A DNA stretch of 64,000 nt from Spirochaetia bacterium (GTDB lineage: Bacteria; Spirochaetota; Leptospiria; Leptospirales; Leptonemataceae), in the NCBI GenBank assembly GCA_021413825.1, contig JAIOPQ010000063.1, positions 33,897 through 97,896 on the forward strand, given 5' to 3'. Below, in pieces: positions 8,872 through 16,846 of the stretch; position 1 is the stretch's first letter; the number at the start of each line of letters is the position of its first letter. A model generated the notes under the pieces. That model saw only the letters and a program-made list of their open reading frames with translations, did no database searches and was not told where the DNA came from. The position numbers and the translations under genes were made by a program.

Positions 8872-10689
8872 TCAGCGCATGATTTGAAAATAAGCGAGGA
8901 TCTTTGTGTCGGGCTGCTGCGTAAGATAAACCCTTCCGCCAAATCGGCCGGCTGGAGGCACAGAAAATCTGAAGCTGAGCGTATCCCCATCCTGGGTAAC
9001 CGAACAACTCCTGGGGATTGCTTTTCCAGACGCGTCGTACAACATACAACCCAGCTCAGGCGAACGTTTGCCGACTGCGCGGAGGGTTACGTCTCCTTTT
9101 TCATTGGCAAGTGTGTCGTCCAGAAACGAGAGACCACTCTCGACAAATGCTCGCGTCAGAATCATTTCTCTCATTGGGGGAAACGGTTTGTTCTCTCCTT
9201 TCGCGTCGAGTCGTACAATTGCCAGATTCTGCATCGATCCACCAGGCTGATCCGGAATGCGCGTTTGTAGTTTAATGAAATATGTACGAGCGTCTGGTAA
9301 TCTATAATAGAAGCGAATTCTCTCATGCGACCTGAACGACGGCAGTACTGCGCCCGGAATGGTCTTTCCGTCTGTCCCGTACACAACTGAGGTCACGAAT
9401 GAATCCGATCTTGAAACTTCAATCCAGGGAAATCCGGAAACCGGAGCAAAATCACTTCCAGAAATTCTAATGCGTTGAAAATCCAACAATGAATTGGAAA
9501 AAAGTTTTCCAGACACATCCGGTAGAATGGGACCAGGCTGATTTGCAATCAGAGTAAATGCGTGAACGAGTCCGAACTTGCGTGTGTCGCCTGCTTCTCT
9601 TGCCTGCAGATAGACCTTATACCTCCCGGCTCGCGGGACCGTATAGCTACAACTAACCTGATCGGATTTCTCCCGCACACAAAACGCGCGCAGGTTCATT
9701 TCTGATTTAGATATTTCACCTTCCTCTTCATTTTGATTGCGGTTGGCATCTTGCGAATCGTCGAAAGACTCGGAGGTATCGGGAACAATTTGGGGAAAAA
9801 ACAAAACATTCAGCGGTGCCTTGAAGTTCAGGCCAAAAATTGGTTTATTTGATTCTGCCACGTCAAACAACTTTTCTAATGATCCACCCTCAAAATCACG
9901 GCGACCTTCGCGAAATTGTTTGAGTGTAGAAGCATCGTACTCAATTGAATGCTTATGATATAGAACTGTTACGCGGGGCATTGCACTGAACTGCTCGCGC
10001 GAAATAGCATTGCTCAGGAATTGCTGACGTTCTTCCAGCGGAAGATTGATTAACAGTTTGGCCTGGGGTTTGATAAATAGAAATACATCGTGATACACTT
10101 TCTTGGGTGTAAATGCTCCATGCTTGTAAGTAAAGCGACCATCGGCAGTTGTATCGACATAGTACCATTTGCCCTGGATGTTTACCGCATTCCATACATG
10201 ATGACAGTCGCGTTTTGAGGATTTGATCCAGCATGTTTTTGAATTTCCAGTAACGATCTCTGTCTTGAGACCTGCAAGCGTTGCCATCTTCATAAAAAGG
10301 GCGCTGAATCCGCCGCATGTGGTCCGCTTGAGACGGACAAGGTCGTTTACCTTTCTGCTGCCCTGATCGCTCAATCCAAGAAGTAAATCACTGTCATAGG
10401 CTATATTATCTGTAATCCAGTCATGGATTCGCTTTGCTCTAAGGAATTGATCTTCCGTATCGTGAGTCAAAAATTGCACCAGCTGAACGAGCCCGCTCTC
10501 AGGATCTGTTACGAGCGCTTTCTGAATTTGTTCAGGAACTGTTAGGGAAACAGAATCTGGAATGTTTGTTCGATGAGTCGCACTGACATCATCCGCGGCC
10601 AGCCTGTCTGCAAGCAAACTGGATGGTAGAGTCCAGCCAAAAGCGAGTACACCGAATACCAGCGGCTTAATCGAGCTATTCATCTTCAT
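8872..10689 (-). CDS. Secreted transglutaminase-like protein
   Basis: A 605-residue exported protein with a signal peptide (hydrophobic residues about 9-26). The transglutaminase/protease-like core lies at about 80-200 with a candidate Cys-His-Asp triad: Cys125 in TTCGGFSALF, His163/164 in DCHHVWNAV and Asp179 in WYYVDTTADG. The remaining 400 residues contain beta-rich repeats resembling eukaryotic kyphoscoliosis-peptidase/Ig-like domains (segments such as RYKVYLQARE and TYFIKLQTR). It is probably a periplasmic or surface peptidase or cross-linking enzyme; substrate unknown. ATG is available at 10689 or 10683; both overlap the end of the upstream small gene, indicating an operon. Confidence 0.82.
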   Translation of the reverse strand: MKMNSSIKPLVFGVLAFGWTLPSSLLADRLAADDVSATHRTNIPDSVSLTVPEQIQKALVTDPESGLVQLVQFLTHDTEDQFLRAKRIHDWITDNIAYDSDLLLGLSDQGSRKVNDLVRLKRTTCGGFSALFMKMATLAGLKTEIVTGNSKTCWIKSSKRDCHHVWNAVNIQGKWYYVDTTADGRFTYKHGAFTPKKVYHDVFLFIKPQAKLLINLPLEERQQFLSNAISREQFSAMPRVTVLYHKHSIEYDASTLKQFREGRRDFEGGSLEKLFDVAESNKPIFGLNFKAPLNVLFFPQIVPDTSESFDDSQDANRNQNEEEGEISKSEMNLRAFCVREKSDQVSCSYTVPRAGRYKVYLQAREAGDTRKFGLVHAFTLIANQPGPILPDVSGKLFSNSLLDFQRIRISGSDFAPVSGFPWIEVSRSDSFVTSVVYGTDGKTIPGAVLPSFRSHERIRFYYRLPDARTYFIKLQTRIPDQPGGSMQNLAIVRLDAKGENKPFPPMREMILTRAFVESGLSFLDDTLANEKGDVTLRAVGKRSPELGCMLYDASGKAIPRSCSVTQDGDTLSFRFSVPPAGRFGGRVYLTQQPDTKILAYFQIMR

Positions 10690-10930
10690 CCAGAACCAGT
10701 ACCACTTTCTCCAGGGTGAGAAAAGAAAAATCCGGTGCCTTCAAATCGTTCTCAAACTTGACTTTATCTTCTTTTTTTTCTATAGTTGCAGTGACGATGG
10801 TTTCATTGTCTTCAAAGACATACTTGCTTTCAAATTTTCCATTGTACTTACGCACAATAGGACCAATCTTATTGTCTGCACTCGACGTCTTTTTGCCTTC
10901 ATAGCGCAAAGTAAACTTATAACATTTCAT
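10676..10930 (-). CDS. Small charged protein, unknown
   Basis: An 84-residue, Lys/Glu-rich soluble protein of apparently alternating beta-strands (RYEGKK, KYVFEDNE, KVVLVLDEDE). No family recognised. It overlaps the transglutaminase-like gene by 8-14 nt and sits 57 nt after the ECF sigma gene on the same strand, so it is probably the third gene of a four-gene transcript. It may be a cytoplasmic partner or an inhibitor of the next gene product, but this is only positional inference. Confidence 0.6.
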   Translation of the reverse strand: MKCYKFTLRYEGKKTSSADNKIGPIVRKYNGKFESKYVFEDNETIVTATIEKKEDKVKFENDLKAPDFSFLTLEKVVLVLDEDE

Positions 10931-10987
10931 CCCTGCCAGATTACCATGGACAAAATCCAGGAAATACTCTTTTTTACCTCAGACATG

Positions 10988-11518
10988 TTAATCCATCCAG
11001 TGCGCCAGCCTGAGCCTCATCAACTGCCTCCCTCTGTGTAAGCGGCTCTTCACAGCAGAAACAGAAAGTCCGAGCTGTTGTGCAACCTGCGGTGCCGGGA
11101 TTTCCTCCACATCGCGCAATATTAGAATCTCGCGAAACAGGTCCGGTAGATCCGTCAGTGCCTCGATTGTCTCGCTTCGCAGAATGGAATGAATATCAAC
11201 ACTAGAATCCACATAGGAAACCTCATCCACACTGGAGGAGGTTTCCTGGCGGTTCTTTCGCAGTAATCGATAACATTCATGCTTCACCACGCGGAAGGCC
11301 CAGGCCGTAAAAGCAGAAATGACACGCAATGAACCCAGCCTTCGCGACACAATCCAGAGCGTCTCCTGCACTGCATCTTCCACGTCTTCCGGTGTTGCGC
11401 AAACCTTCCGGGCAAAATTCGCAACGTCAGGTTGGCACTGGAGCAATAGCCGCTCCAGCGCTTCACGATTGCCCGTTCGCGCTGCATTCAAAGTTTCTTC
11501 GTCGTGACGTCCCTTCAA
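10988..11518 (-). CDS. ECF-type RNA polymerase sigma factor
   Basis: A 176-residue sigma-70 family ECF factor. Region 2 is at about 25-95 (DAVQETLWIVSRRL, then AWAFRVVKHECYRLLRK) and region 4 at about 115-170 (L-P-D-L-F-R-E-I-L-I-L-R-D-V-E, then SVSAVKSRLHRGRQLMRLRL). Its start overlaps the stop of the DUF2892 gene by 4 nt (ATGA), so the upstream membrane protein is the obvious candidate for an associated regulator. No classical zinc-binding anti-sigma is adjacent. Targets unknown; the secreted transglutaminase downstream and the divergent secreted hydrolase are plausible. Confidence 0.9.
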   Translation of the reverse strand: MKGRHDEETLNAARTGNREALERLLLQCQPDVANFARKVCATPEDVEDAVQETLWIVSRRLGSLRVISAFTAWAFRVVKHECYRLLRKNRQETSSSVDEVSYVDSSVDIHSILRSETIEALTDLPDLFREILILRDVEEIPAPQVAQQLGLSVSAVKSRLHRGRQLMRLRLAHWMD

Positions 11519-11742
11519 GAGTTTCTCATTTCGTTTCGTTCAATCTTCCTTCCTATCATGGCGCAGGCCGGACACCAGCCGAAAAATCCAGTGATTGCGA
11601 TCGATACGGCGCTTCCAGTAAGGGCAGCTGTGACGATCCCTTGCTGATTCCAGGGACCAGTAAACGCCAGTGCGAGCAACGCAACAGCCATGACTATGCG
11701 CAGCCCGCGTTCCCAATTGGGTACATTCTTTCTATAGATCAT
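11515..11742 (-). CDS. DUF2892 (YgaP-like) inner-membrane protein
   Basis: A 75-residue protein with the DUF2892 pattern: N-W-E-R-G-L-R-I followed by two transmembrane segments (about 13-30 and 35-55) and the GFFGWCPACAMIG motif. It starts at ATG 11742 with a strong GGAGGA 3 nt upstream. It is first gene of the leftward set and translationally coupled to the ECF sigma factor, a pairing that suggests a membrane redox or thiol cue (two Cys in CPAC) feeding the sigma factor; that link is inference. Confidence 0.8.
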   Translation of the reverse strand: MIYRKNVPNWERGLRIVMAVALLALAFTGPWNQQGIVTAALTGSAVSIAITGFFGWCPACAMIGRKIERNEMRNS

Positions 11743-11889
11743 TGTTCCTCCGGGACATTCGAAGTCCTCACATGGAAGAGCAAGCCAGCGCCAAAAAGGA
11801 TTCAGATTTTTTTTTGTACGTGCCAGGAAAGGATTTCAGATACACAATCTCCATATCAGAAAGCGATACCACCCACGCCAATGAGCCGG

Positions 11890-12012
11890 ACGGGTATATC
11901 ACGCGTGAAACCCCTTACTCCTTTCGCTTTACTAAATTTTTTCTAATAAAACGCGGCGTTATACAAAATATTCTTCCTATTTCACGGGTATATCCGTATA
12001 CCCTGATCAGGG
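11890..12012 (+). promoter_or_regulatory. Structured leader with direct repeats upstream of secreted hydrolase
   Basis: Within the 278-nt gap between divergent genes lie two exact copies of ACGGGTATATC (11890-11900 and 11984-11994, 94 bp apart). The second copy begins a perfect hairpin GGGTATA-TCCG-TATACCC (11986-12003). Its last three bases (CCC) are shared with a second palindrome, CCCTGATCAGGG (12001-12012), which covers the Shine-Dalgarno AGGGGG of the hydrolase. The two structures are mutually exclusive, so the leader could switch ribosome access; the repeats could also be regulator sites. Confidence 0.4.
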
Positions 12013-12020
12013 GGACAACA

Positions 12021-12872
12021 ATGCGTAAAATTGCACTGTTAGTAATCGTAGGGCTATTCGTCGTGGGAGACCTTTCCGCGGCAACCTACAGGCTTTTCGT
12101 TCATGGTCGTTCAGGCAGCAATCACTGCCAGTCACTTACATCAACTTCAAGCGGAACAACGGACTATAATAATTACTGGGGTGGAGCTGTTACAGGCCTC
12201 GCAAACGTGAGATATGTAGGTTTCGATGGAACGCAATCGGGTGGTGCATATAGCTGGAACACTTGCGGCGCGCAAAAGCAATTCAATGATGCGGTTCGAG
12301 TATTTTGTGGAACTGGGAATACCTGCGAGGTGTACACACACTCAACAGGCGGTCTGGTTGTAGCAGCATACTTCGGATTGAACAGTCCTACCGGCCTCAA
12401 CATCAGCAGAATTCAGCTGATGGCATCGGCAGCGGGCGGATCAGAACTGGCTGACTTCTCAACGTCTTACCTGGCATGGCTGGGCTTTGACACACTGGGT
12501 GGCGCGCTGGATCAATCCGTGAGCACTGGCGGAGCAAGAAGCGGGTTTAACCACAACAATGCAGGTGGAAGAACCTACTATACTACTTCCGGTCAGGGTT
12601 CAGATTACCTCTACGCTACAAGCCCGCTTCTTCCAGGTCAGGACGACGGCGTTCTGGCAAATCACAGCTTGTGTAACATCAATGCAGTGGCTTCAGTTAA
12701 CCCTTCCTGCACACGCGGAAGCGGAACCATTACTGAATCCTATGCATGCGGATTTATGTGGCTGTCAACTTGCTACAACAACTACTCCAGATGGACCCCT
12801 TACTATACTGTATGGCAAGGTGGCGGAAGCGAAAGTCATGGTGGAGCCAAATACGATTACAATCGTCGCTAA
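12021..12872 (+). CDS. Secreted alpha/beta-hydrolase, lipase/esterase-like
   Basis: A 283-residue exported protein. ATG 12021 follows AGGGGG and begins a Sec signal peptide (MRKIALLVIVGLFVVGDLSA, cut near residue 20). The mature part has the oxyanion-type LFVHGRSGSNHC and a nucleophile elbow VYTHSTGGLVV (Ser108; T-x-S-x-G instead of G-x-S-x-G), followed by a helix, as in bacterial lipases. A late DDGVLANHSL segment may supply the catalytic His. It has seven or more cysteines and is rich in Gly, Ser, Asn and Tyr. Substrate unknown. A strong terminator follows at 12898. An upstream extension to 11742 is open in frame but lacks coding character. Confidence 0.75.
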   Translation: MRKIALLVIVGLFVVGDLSAATYRLFVHGRSGSNHCQSLTSTSSGTTDYNNYWGGAVTGLANVRYVGFDGTQSGGAYSWNTCGAQKQFNDAVRVFCGTGNTCEVYTHSTGGLVVAAYFGLNSPTGLNISRIQLMASAAGGSELADFSTSYLAWLGFDTLGGALDQSVSTGGARSGFNHNNAGGRTYYTTSGQGSDYLYATSPLLPGQDDGVLANHSLCNINAVASVNPSCTRGSGTITESYACGFMWLSTCYNNYSRWTPYYTVWQGGGSESHGGAKYDYNRR

Positions 12873-12897
12873 GTCAATTTAGCACGGTCCAGATCAA

Positions 12898-12926
12898 AAG
12901 CCCGGGTAAACTCCGGGCTTTTTTTT
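12898..12926 (+). terminator. Intrinsic terminator
   Basis: AAGCCCGG (12898-12905), a seven-base loop, CCGGGCTT (12913-12920) and an eight-T run form a textbook rho-independent terminator 26 nt after the hydrolase stop. Confidence 0.92.
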
Positions 12927-12977
12927 ATTCAGATCGGCTGGATGTTCCGGGTCCAGGTGCGGGGATAGTTCCCGCTC

Positions 12978-13901
12978 TCAAGCCGTACGTTTTTGAATAT
13001 CTGCTTGAACGGAAGCCCTCGGAGAGATTCCGTAGATTCGCTTGAATGCTTTTGAAAAAGCAAATGCAGATGAGTATCCAACTTCCTGCGCAATGTCCTC
13101 CAGGGACCGGCCTTCCTCAAGTAGAAGCCCGCGTCCCTGATCAATTCTAAGCCGCGTCACATAGTCCATCACAGAGACGCCAAGAACGGTTCTGAATTTG
13201 GTTGCAAGCGAAGCGCGCGATACCCCCACCCCTCTGGCAAGACTATCAATAGTCCATGGGTGTGCAGGTCTTGCATGGATCATCTCAAGACAGGCCTGCA
13301 TTTTTTCATCCTGCATTGCACTTCTGTATCCTGGACTGCGCGCCGGATTCACATCAAGCCAGTGCCTGATTGCGTAATAGAAAACAACGTCCGTTAGCCG
13401 CTGCAGAATCAGGCTTGCCCCAATTTGTTGTTCAGTTTCCCCGGAAAGCAAAGCAAGCGCTGAATGCAATGGATGATGCGGCGCTATATCGGACGCGCGA
13501 ATCAGCAACAGTGCGGGCAACTCCCGAAAGAATGCATGCACATCTGCGTCTGGAAATTCATACCGAATGGATACCAGGCCTGTAGACTGCCCCTTCCCTG
13601 TATCCGCGCGCTGCAGAAACCGACTTACATCAACTGGTTTCTGTTTTGGATCAGAAAGCAAATCATGGTCCACTCCGCGCATTACAAAGACAATGTCTCC
13701 GCGCGACAGAGCCACATCCTTTCCCTCATGCCGCAGAATACAGTTTCCTTGTGTTAGAACATGAAACCCGCCGCTCTGCTTGCACGGAAAGCGAAAGCCC
13801 CAGTTGCCATGCAGCGTCTTTTTAACCAGAATGTGGTTATTCCAACGCGCAGCCTGTAGTATCTGTGAAAGCAAGTCCATGGGAGTATAGAAACGGACCA
13901 T
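12978..13901 (-). CDS. AraC-family regulator with N-terminal cupin (Cupin_6 type)
   Basis: A 307-residue transcription regulator. The N-terminal cupin-like ligand domain (about 1-180) has the RGDIVFVMRG and HGNWGFRFP segments seen in Cupin_6/AraC proteins. The C-terminal AraC DNA-binding domain (about 205-300) has both HTHs, GVSRASLATKFRTVLGVSV and AQEVGYSSAFAFSKAFKRIY. It is divergently transcribed from the NmrA-like reductase gene at 14023 with a 121-nt shared promoter region, so it most likely controls that gene and itself. The inducer is unknown. Confidence 0.92.
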   Translation of the reverse strand: MVRFYTPMDLLSQILQAARWNNHILVKKTLHGNWGFRFPCKQSGGFHVLTQGNCILRHEGKDVALSRGDIVFVMRGVDHDLLSDPKQKPVDVSRFLQRADTGKGQSTGLVSIRYEFPDADVHAFFRELPALLLIRASDIAPHHPLHSALALLSGETEQQIGASLILQRLTDVVFYYAIRHWLDVNPARSPGYRSAMQDEKMQACLEMIHARPAHPWTIDSLARGVGVSRASLATKFRTVLGVSVMDYVTRLRIDQGRGLLLEEGRSLEDIAQEVGYSSAFAFSKAFKRIYGISPRASVQADIQKRTA

Positions 13902-14022
13902 GTCTAATCGTCTAGAAAAATATACGATTGGATATGCAAATTATCTGCCTGGACATTGCGCAGTTCTCTGCCGTATGCTAGTATACAATCATCCCGGAAT
14001 CGGGAATCAAAGGAAGGAATCT

Positions 14023-14874
14023 ATGAAGATATTTGTTTACGGAGCAACAGGAACGGTCGGTCAGAGCCTGATCGAAAAACTCCTTGCAGGTGGCCATGAA
14101 GTATTTGCAGGATCGCGCAAACCGGAAAGCGGCAAGAAACAAGCAGGACTAACCTGGGTACTCGCAGATGCTGTAAAGCCAGGCGTTGGACTGGAAGTTT
14201 TAGAGAAGGTAGATAGTGCTTTTTTTATCAGCCCGCCAGGATACACAGATCAATTCACAATTCTAAACCCGTGGCTTGAAAAAGCCAAAGCAGTTAAGCT
14301 CAAGAAGTTTGTTCTTATGACTGCAATGGGCGTAGAGCATGCGCCTCCAGAAGCGCCATTTAGAAAACTGGAACTCGCAGTTGAATCCTCAGGGCTTGCC
14401 TGGAATATAATCAGACCAAACTGGTTTATGCAGAACTTTCACACTTTCTGGGTTTCTGGAATCCTGAAGGATAAAAAGATCTATTTCCCGGGCGGAAAGG
14501 CAAAAGTGAGCTTCATAGATGCCAGAGACATTGCTTCAGTTGCAGCAACGCTGTTAACTTCAGACAAAGAAAATAACAAGGCATTCGCACTAACAGGGAG
14601 TGAAGCCATCTCGCATGAGGAAGTCGCATCTAAACTTTCTGCAAGCACTGGAGTATCCATTAGCTATGTTGATATCACGCCTGAAGATTTCAAAGCAGGA
14701 CTTCTGGGTGCAGGACTTCCAGAAGACTATGCCTCCTTCATGGTGTATATTGCAGGATCGCTTAAAGAAGGAAACTCAGCTCCAGTTGTGCCGTCCGTTA
14801 AATCGATCACCGGTAAAGACCCGATTACGTTCGACACATATGCAAAAGACAATCGTCAGGCCTGGCTGGGCTAA
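14023..14874 (+). CDS. NmrA/QorB-like NAD(P)-binding oxidoreductase
   Basis: A 283-residue atypical short-chain dehydrogenase. The N-terminal Rossmann motif is FVYGATGTVGQSL and the body (FFISPPGYTDQF, GLAWNIIRPNWFMQNF, then VSFIDARDIASVA) is typical of NmrA-like and quinone oxidoreductase 2-like proteins, which either reduce quinones or sense NADP. The start at 14023 is preceded by AGGAAGGA and begins exactly at the dinucleotide-binding strand; the longer open frame from 13900 is not needed. It is paired divergently with the cupin/AraC regulator and followed by a terminator. Confidence 0.88.
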   Translation: MKIFVYGATGTVGQSLIEKLLAGGHEVFAGSRKPESGKKQAGLTWVLADAVKPGVGLEVLEKVDSAFFISPPGYTDQFTILNPWLEKAKAVKLKKFVLMTAMGVEHAPPEAPFRKLELAVESSGLAWNIIRPNWFMQNFHTFWVSGILKDKKIYFPGGKAKVSFIDARDIASVAATLLTSDKENNKAFALTGSEAISHEEVASKLSASTGVSISYVDITPEDFKAGLLGAGLPEDYASFMVYIAGSLKEGNSAPVVPSVKSITGKDPITFDTYAKDNRQAWLG

Positions 14875-14905
14875 GACTCCGTCACCTCATTTGATTTAAG
14901 AAACC

Positions 14906-14933
14906 GGAGCCAGGTAAGGGCTCCGCCCTTTTT
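14906..14933 (+). terminator. Intrinsic terminator with two overlapping stems
   Basis: GGAGCC (14906-14911) can pair with GGCTCC (14919-14924). Alternatively AAGGGC (14916-14921) pairs with GCCCTT (14925-14930), directly followed by Ts to 14933. It lies 32 nt after the reductase stop. Confidence 0.75.
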
Positions 14934-14943
14934 CCACTAACAG

Positions 14944-14966
14944 GCCAGCGCAGAGCTGGCTGTTTT
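14944..14966 (+). terminator. Second hairpin, possible tandem terminator
   Basis: GCCAGC (14944-14949) pairs with GCTGGC (14955-14960) across a five-base loop, followed by TGTTTTA. It may back up the preceding terminator between convergent genes. Confidence 0.45.
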
Positions 14967-14977
14967 ATGTACTCGTT

Positions 14978-15523
14978 CTAAATCAGTTCATGCGCTGCTT
15001 GCGTCGCGCTGGTTGCTGCATAGGGAGCGATAGAGTGGACCATTTTGTAAACAGGGCCAACAAGGTAGCCGGCCAGAAACCAGAACGGAGCATACACGAT
15101 TGTGATTTGCCCCCACAGGTTTAATGGAATCCCATGATAGACGTACTGACTGTAATCCCAGAGATCGAAACCAAGGAATTTGTTAAAGAACAGGCCTGAG
15201 AGGAGCTCAACTAGATAAATCAACAGCATCACTATAAAACAAAAAACAAACTTTTTCTTCAAGATTGGAAATGGAGTGAGCAAGTTACGATAGATTCGGA
15301 AGAAGAAACGCAAACCAACAGTAGCCCCGATTCCAACAGTCCATTGCCACATAGTTGTGTGGCCCTGTAGTGACCAGAATGGGACTCGACTCATTATATA
15401 GTCCTGACCCAGTGAAATGCGCTCAACCGTGGCTGTAACCCAGACCTCTGTGAGCGTTGAAAGCAGCATCCAGATAAATGCCTCGGAAACCAGGTTCTTT
15501 GCAGATTCGCCGAAATTTCGCAT
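14978..15523 (-). CDS. CmpB-like (PF06541-type) membrane protein
   Basis: A 181-residue membrane protein with about four to five helices. The central D-L-W-D-Y-S-Q-Y...G-I-P-L-N-L-W-G-Q-I segment matches the pattern 'W-D-Y-S...P-x-N-x-x-G' of the putative ABC-transporter type IV / CmpB family, which is usually found without a recognised ATPase. No partner gene is adjacent. It is convergent with the reductase gene and divergent from the metallophosphatase. The function of the family is poorly known. Confidence 0.65.
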   Translation of the reverse strand: MRNFGESAKNLVSEAFIWMLLSTLTEVWVTATVERISLGQDYIMSRVPFWSLQGHTTMWQWTVGIGATVGLRFFFRIYRNLLTPFPILKKKFVFCFIVMLLIYLVELLSGLFFNKFLGFDLWDYSQYVYHGIPLNLWGQITIVYAPFWFLAGYLVGPVYKMVHSIAPYAATSATQAAHELI

Positions 15524-15663
15524 GGGATGAAGCGTTCCGAGGAAGCGTCGAACTCGTAAACCCTAAAAAACGATATGCCATCCATTAAAATAGCATAAAT
15601 CGATATTTTGTGATTGAAACGGGGAACGGATGCCTCTGATTCTTGTACGCAATTGGAGTACGG

Positions 15664-16833
15664 ATGTCGCCAGAACAACTTAACCGCCTCAAACAAGCAT
15701 ACAAGGACATCGAGGGAACCGCTCTGGTTAAGACTCTTGATGATGTAATGGAAACCGGACATAGGGCAGCGCTGTCGGCGGCTTCTTCCGGGATTGGCCT
15801 GCTCAGGCCAGAATTAGCCCAACTCTGGGAAGGAATTCGCGATGCTCCGTCCGTACAGGCCAGCGTCCGAGCCCGGGGCGTTGCAGCAGATGGTTCGATC
15901 TACGGGATTCATAAGTATGAGAATTTCGATCCGGGATGGGCTGAGGCAGGAATCAAGTGGCTTGAGAATCTGCACAATCGCGCCCCATTTTCAGATCAAC
16001 CGGCCCAGATCGACCTTGCTGATCCAATCAAGATCGCCGTAGTAGGAGACTGGGGGGCTGGCCCAGGAACACCAGCCATGCAAGTTGCAAATCTGATGCA
16101 GTCCATTCAGCCAGGATGCGCCATTCATCTGGGTGATGTCTACTACGCTGGCAGCGAAAGTGAAGAGCGCGAGAACTTCTTGAATCTCTGGCCCTTCCCG
16201 GACTGTAGCTTTGCCCTTAACTCGAATCATGAAATGTATTCTGGAGCGCGGGGTTATTTCAACACGTTACTGGGCAATCCTGCATTCTCAAGACAGAAAC
16301 GGTGCAGTTACTTTGCCATGACAAACAAGCACTGGTTACTGATGGGCCTGGACAGTGCATACGATGCAGACGCAAACAATCTGTATCTTACCGGAAAACT
16401 CGGAACCTCTCAATTAGAATTCATCAAGCGAACCACTGAGACCTACGGAGCTGGAAGGAAGATAATGCTCTTCTCACATCACGAAGGCCTGGACATTAAC
16501 GGAAAGGAAACATCCCTCTATGCTGAGGTTGTAGGTGCAATTGGAAGACCTCCAGAGTTTTGGTACTGGGGGCATTTGCATGCTGCAATCGGATACGCCA
16601 ATCACAAGGGTATGTTTGGGCGATGCGTGGGCCATGGAGCAATCCCGTTTGGCGACATCGTTTCACTCAAGAGCAAGCCATTCGTTGAATTCTATGAATC
16701 ACAATCGGCCCATGATGCGCATTGCCCGGAGCGAGTATTGAATGGATACCTTGCCCTCTCGATCGACGGCGCACGTTTAACAGAGACCTTCATAGCTGAA
16801 GACGGGTCGACGCGATTTCAAAAAATCCACTAA
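15664..16833 (+). CDS. Calcineurin-like metallophosphoesterase
   Basis: A 389-residue soluble phosphoesterase with the ordered two-metal motifs VVGDWG, HLGDVYY, NSNHEMY (canonical G-N-H-E reads S-N-H-E), FSHHEG and WGHLHA, between about residues 115 and 310. An N-terminal 100-residue helical region precedes the catalytic domain. ATG 15664 has GGAG 5 nt upstream; a TTG 21 nt earlier is less likely. The substrate cannot be inferred. The gene is 13 nt upstream of the adenylate cyclase at 16847, so the two are probably co-transcribed. The enzyme might act on a nucleotide signal, but this is speculation. Confidence 0.88.
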   Translation: MSPEQLNRLKQAYKDIEGTALVKTLDDVMETGHRAALSAASSGIGLLRPELAQLWEGIRDAPSVQASVRARGVAADGSIYGIHKYENFDPGWAEAGIKWLENLHNRAPFSDQPAQIDLADPIKIAVVGDWGAGPGTPAMQVANLMQSIQPGCAIHLGDVYYAGSESEERENFLNLWPFPDCSFALNSNHEMYSGARGYFNTLLGNPAFSRQKRCSYFAMTNKHWLLMGLDSAYDADANNLYLTGKLGTSQLEFIKRTTETYGAGRKIMLFSHHEGLDINGKETSLYAEVVGAIGRPPEFWYWGHLHAAIGYANHKGMFGRCVGHGAIPFGDIVSLKSKPFVEFYESQSAHDAHCPERVLNGYLALSIDGARLTETFIAEDGSTRFQKIH

Positions 16834-16846
16834 TATTTGGACACAG

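Noticed and set aside
11742..12020. In-frame 93-residue N-terminal extension of the secreted hydrolase.
   Set aside because: It would bury the signal peptide, has low coding character, and ATG 12021 has a strong Shine-Dalgarno.
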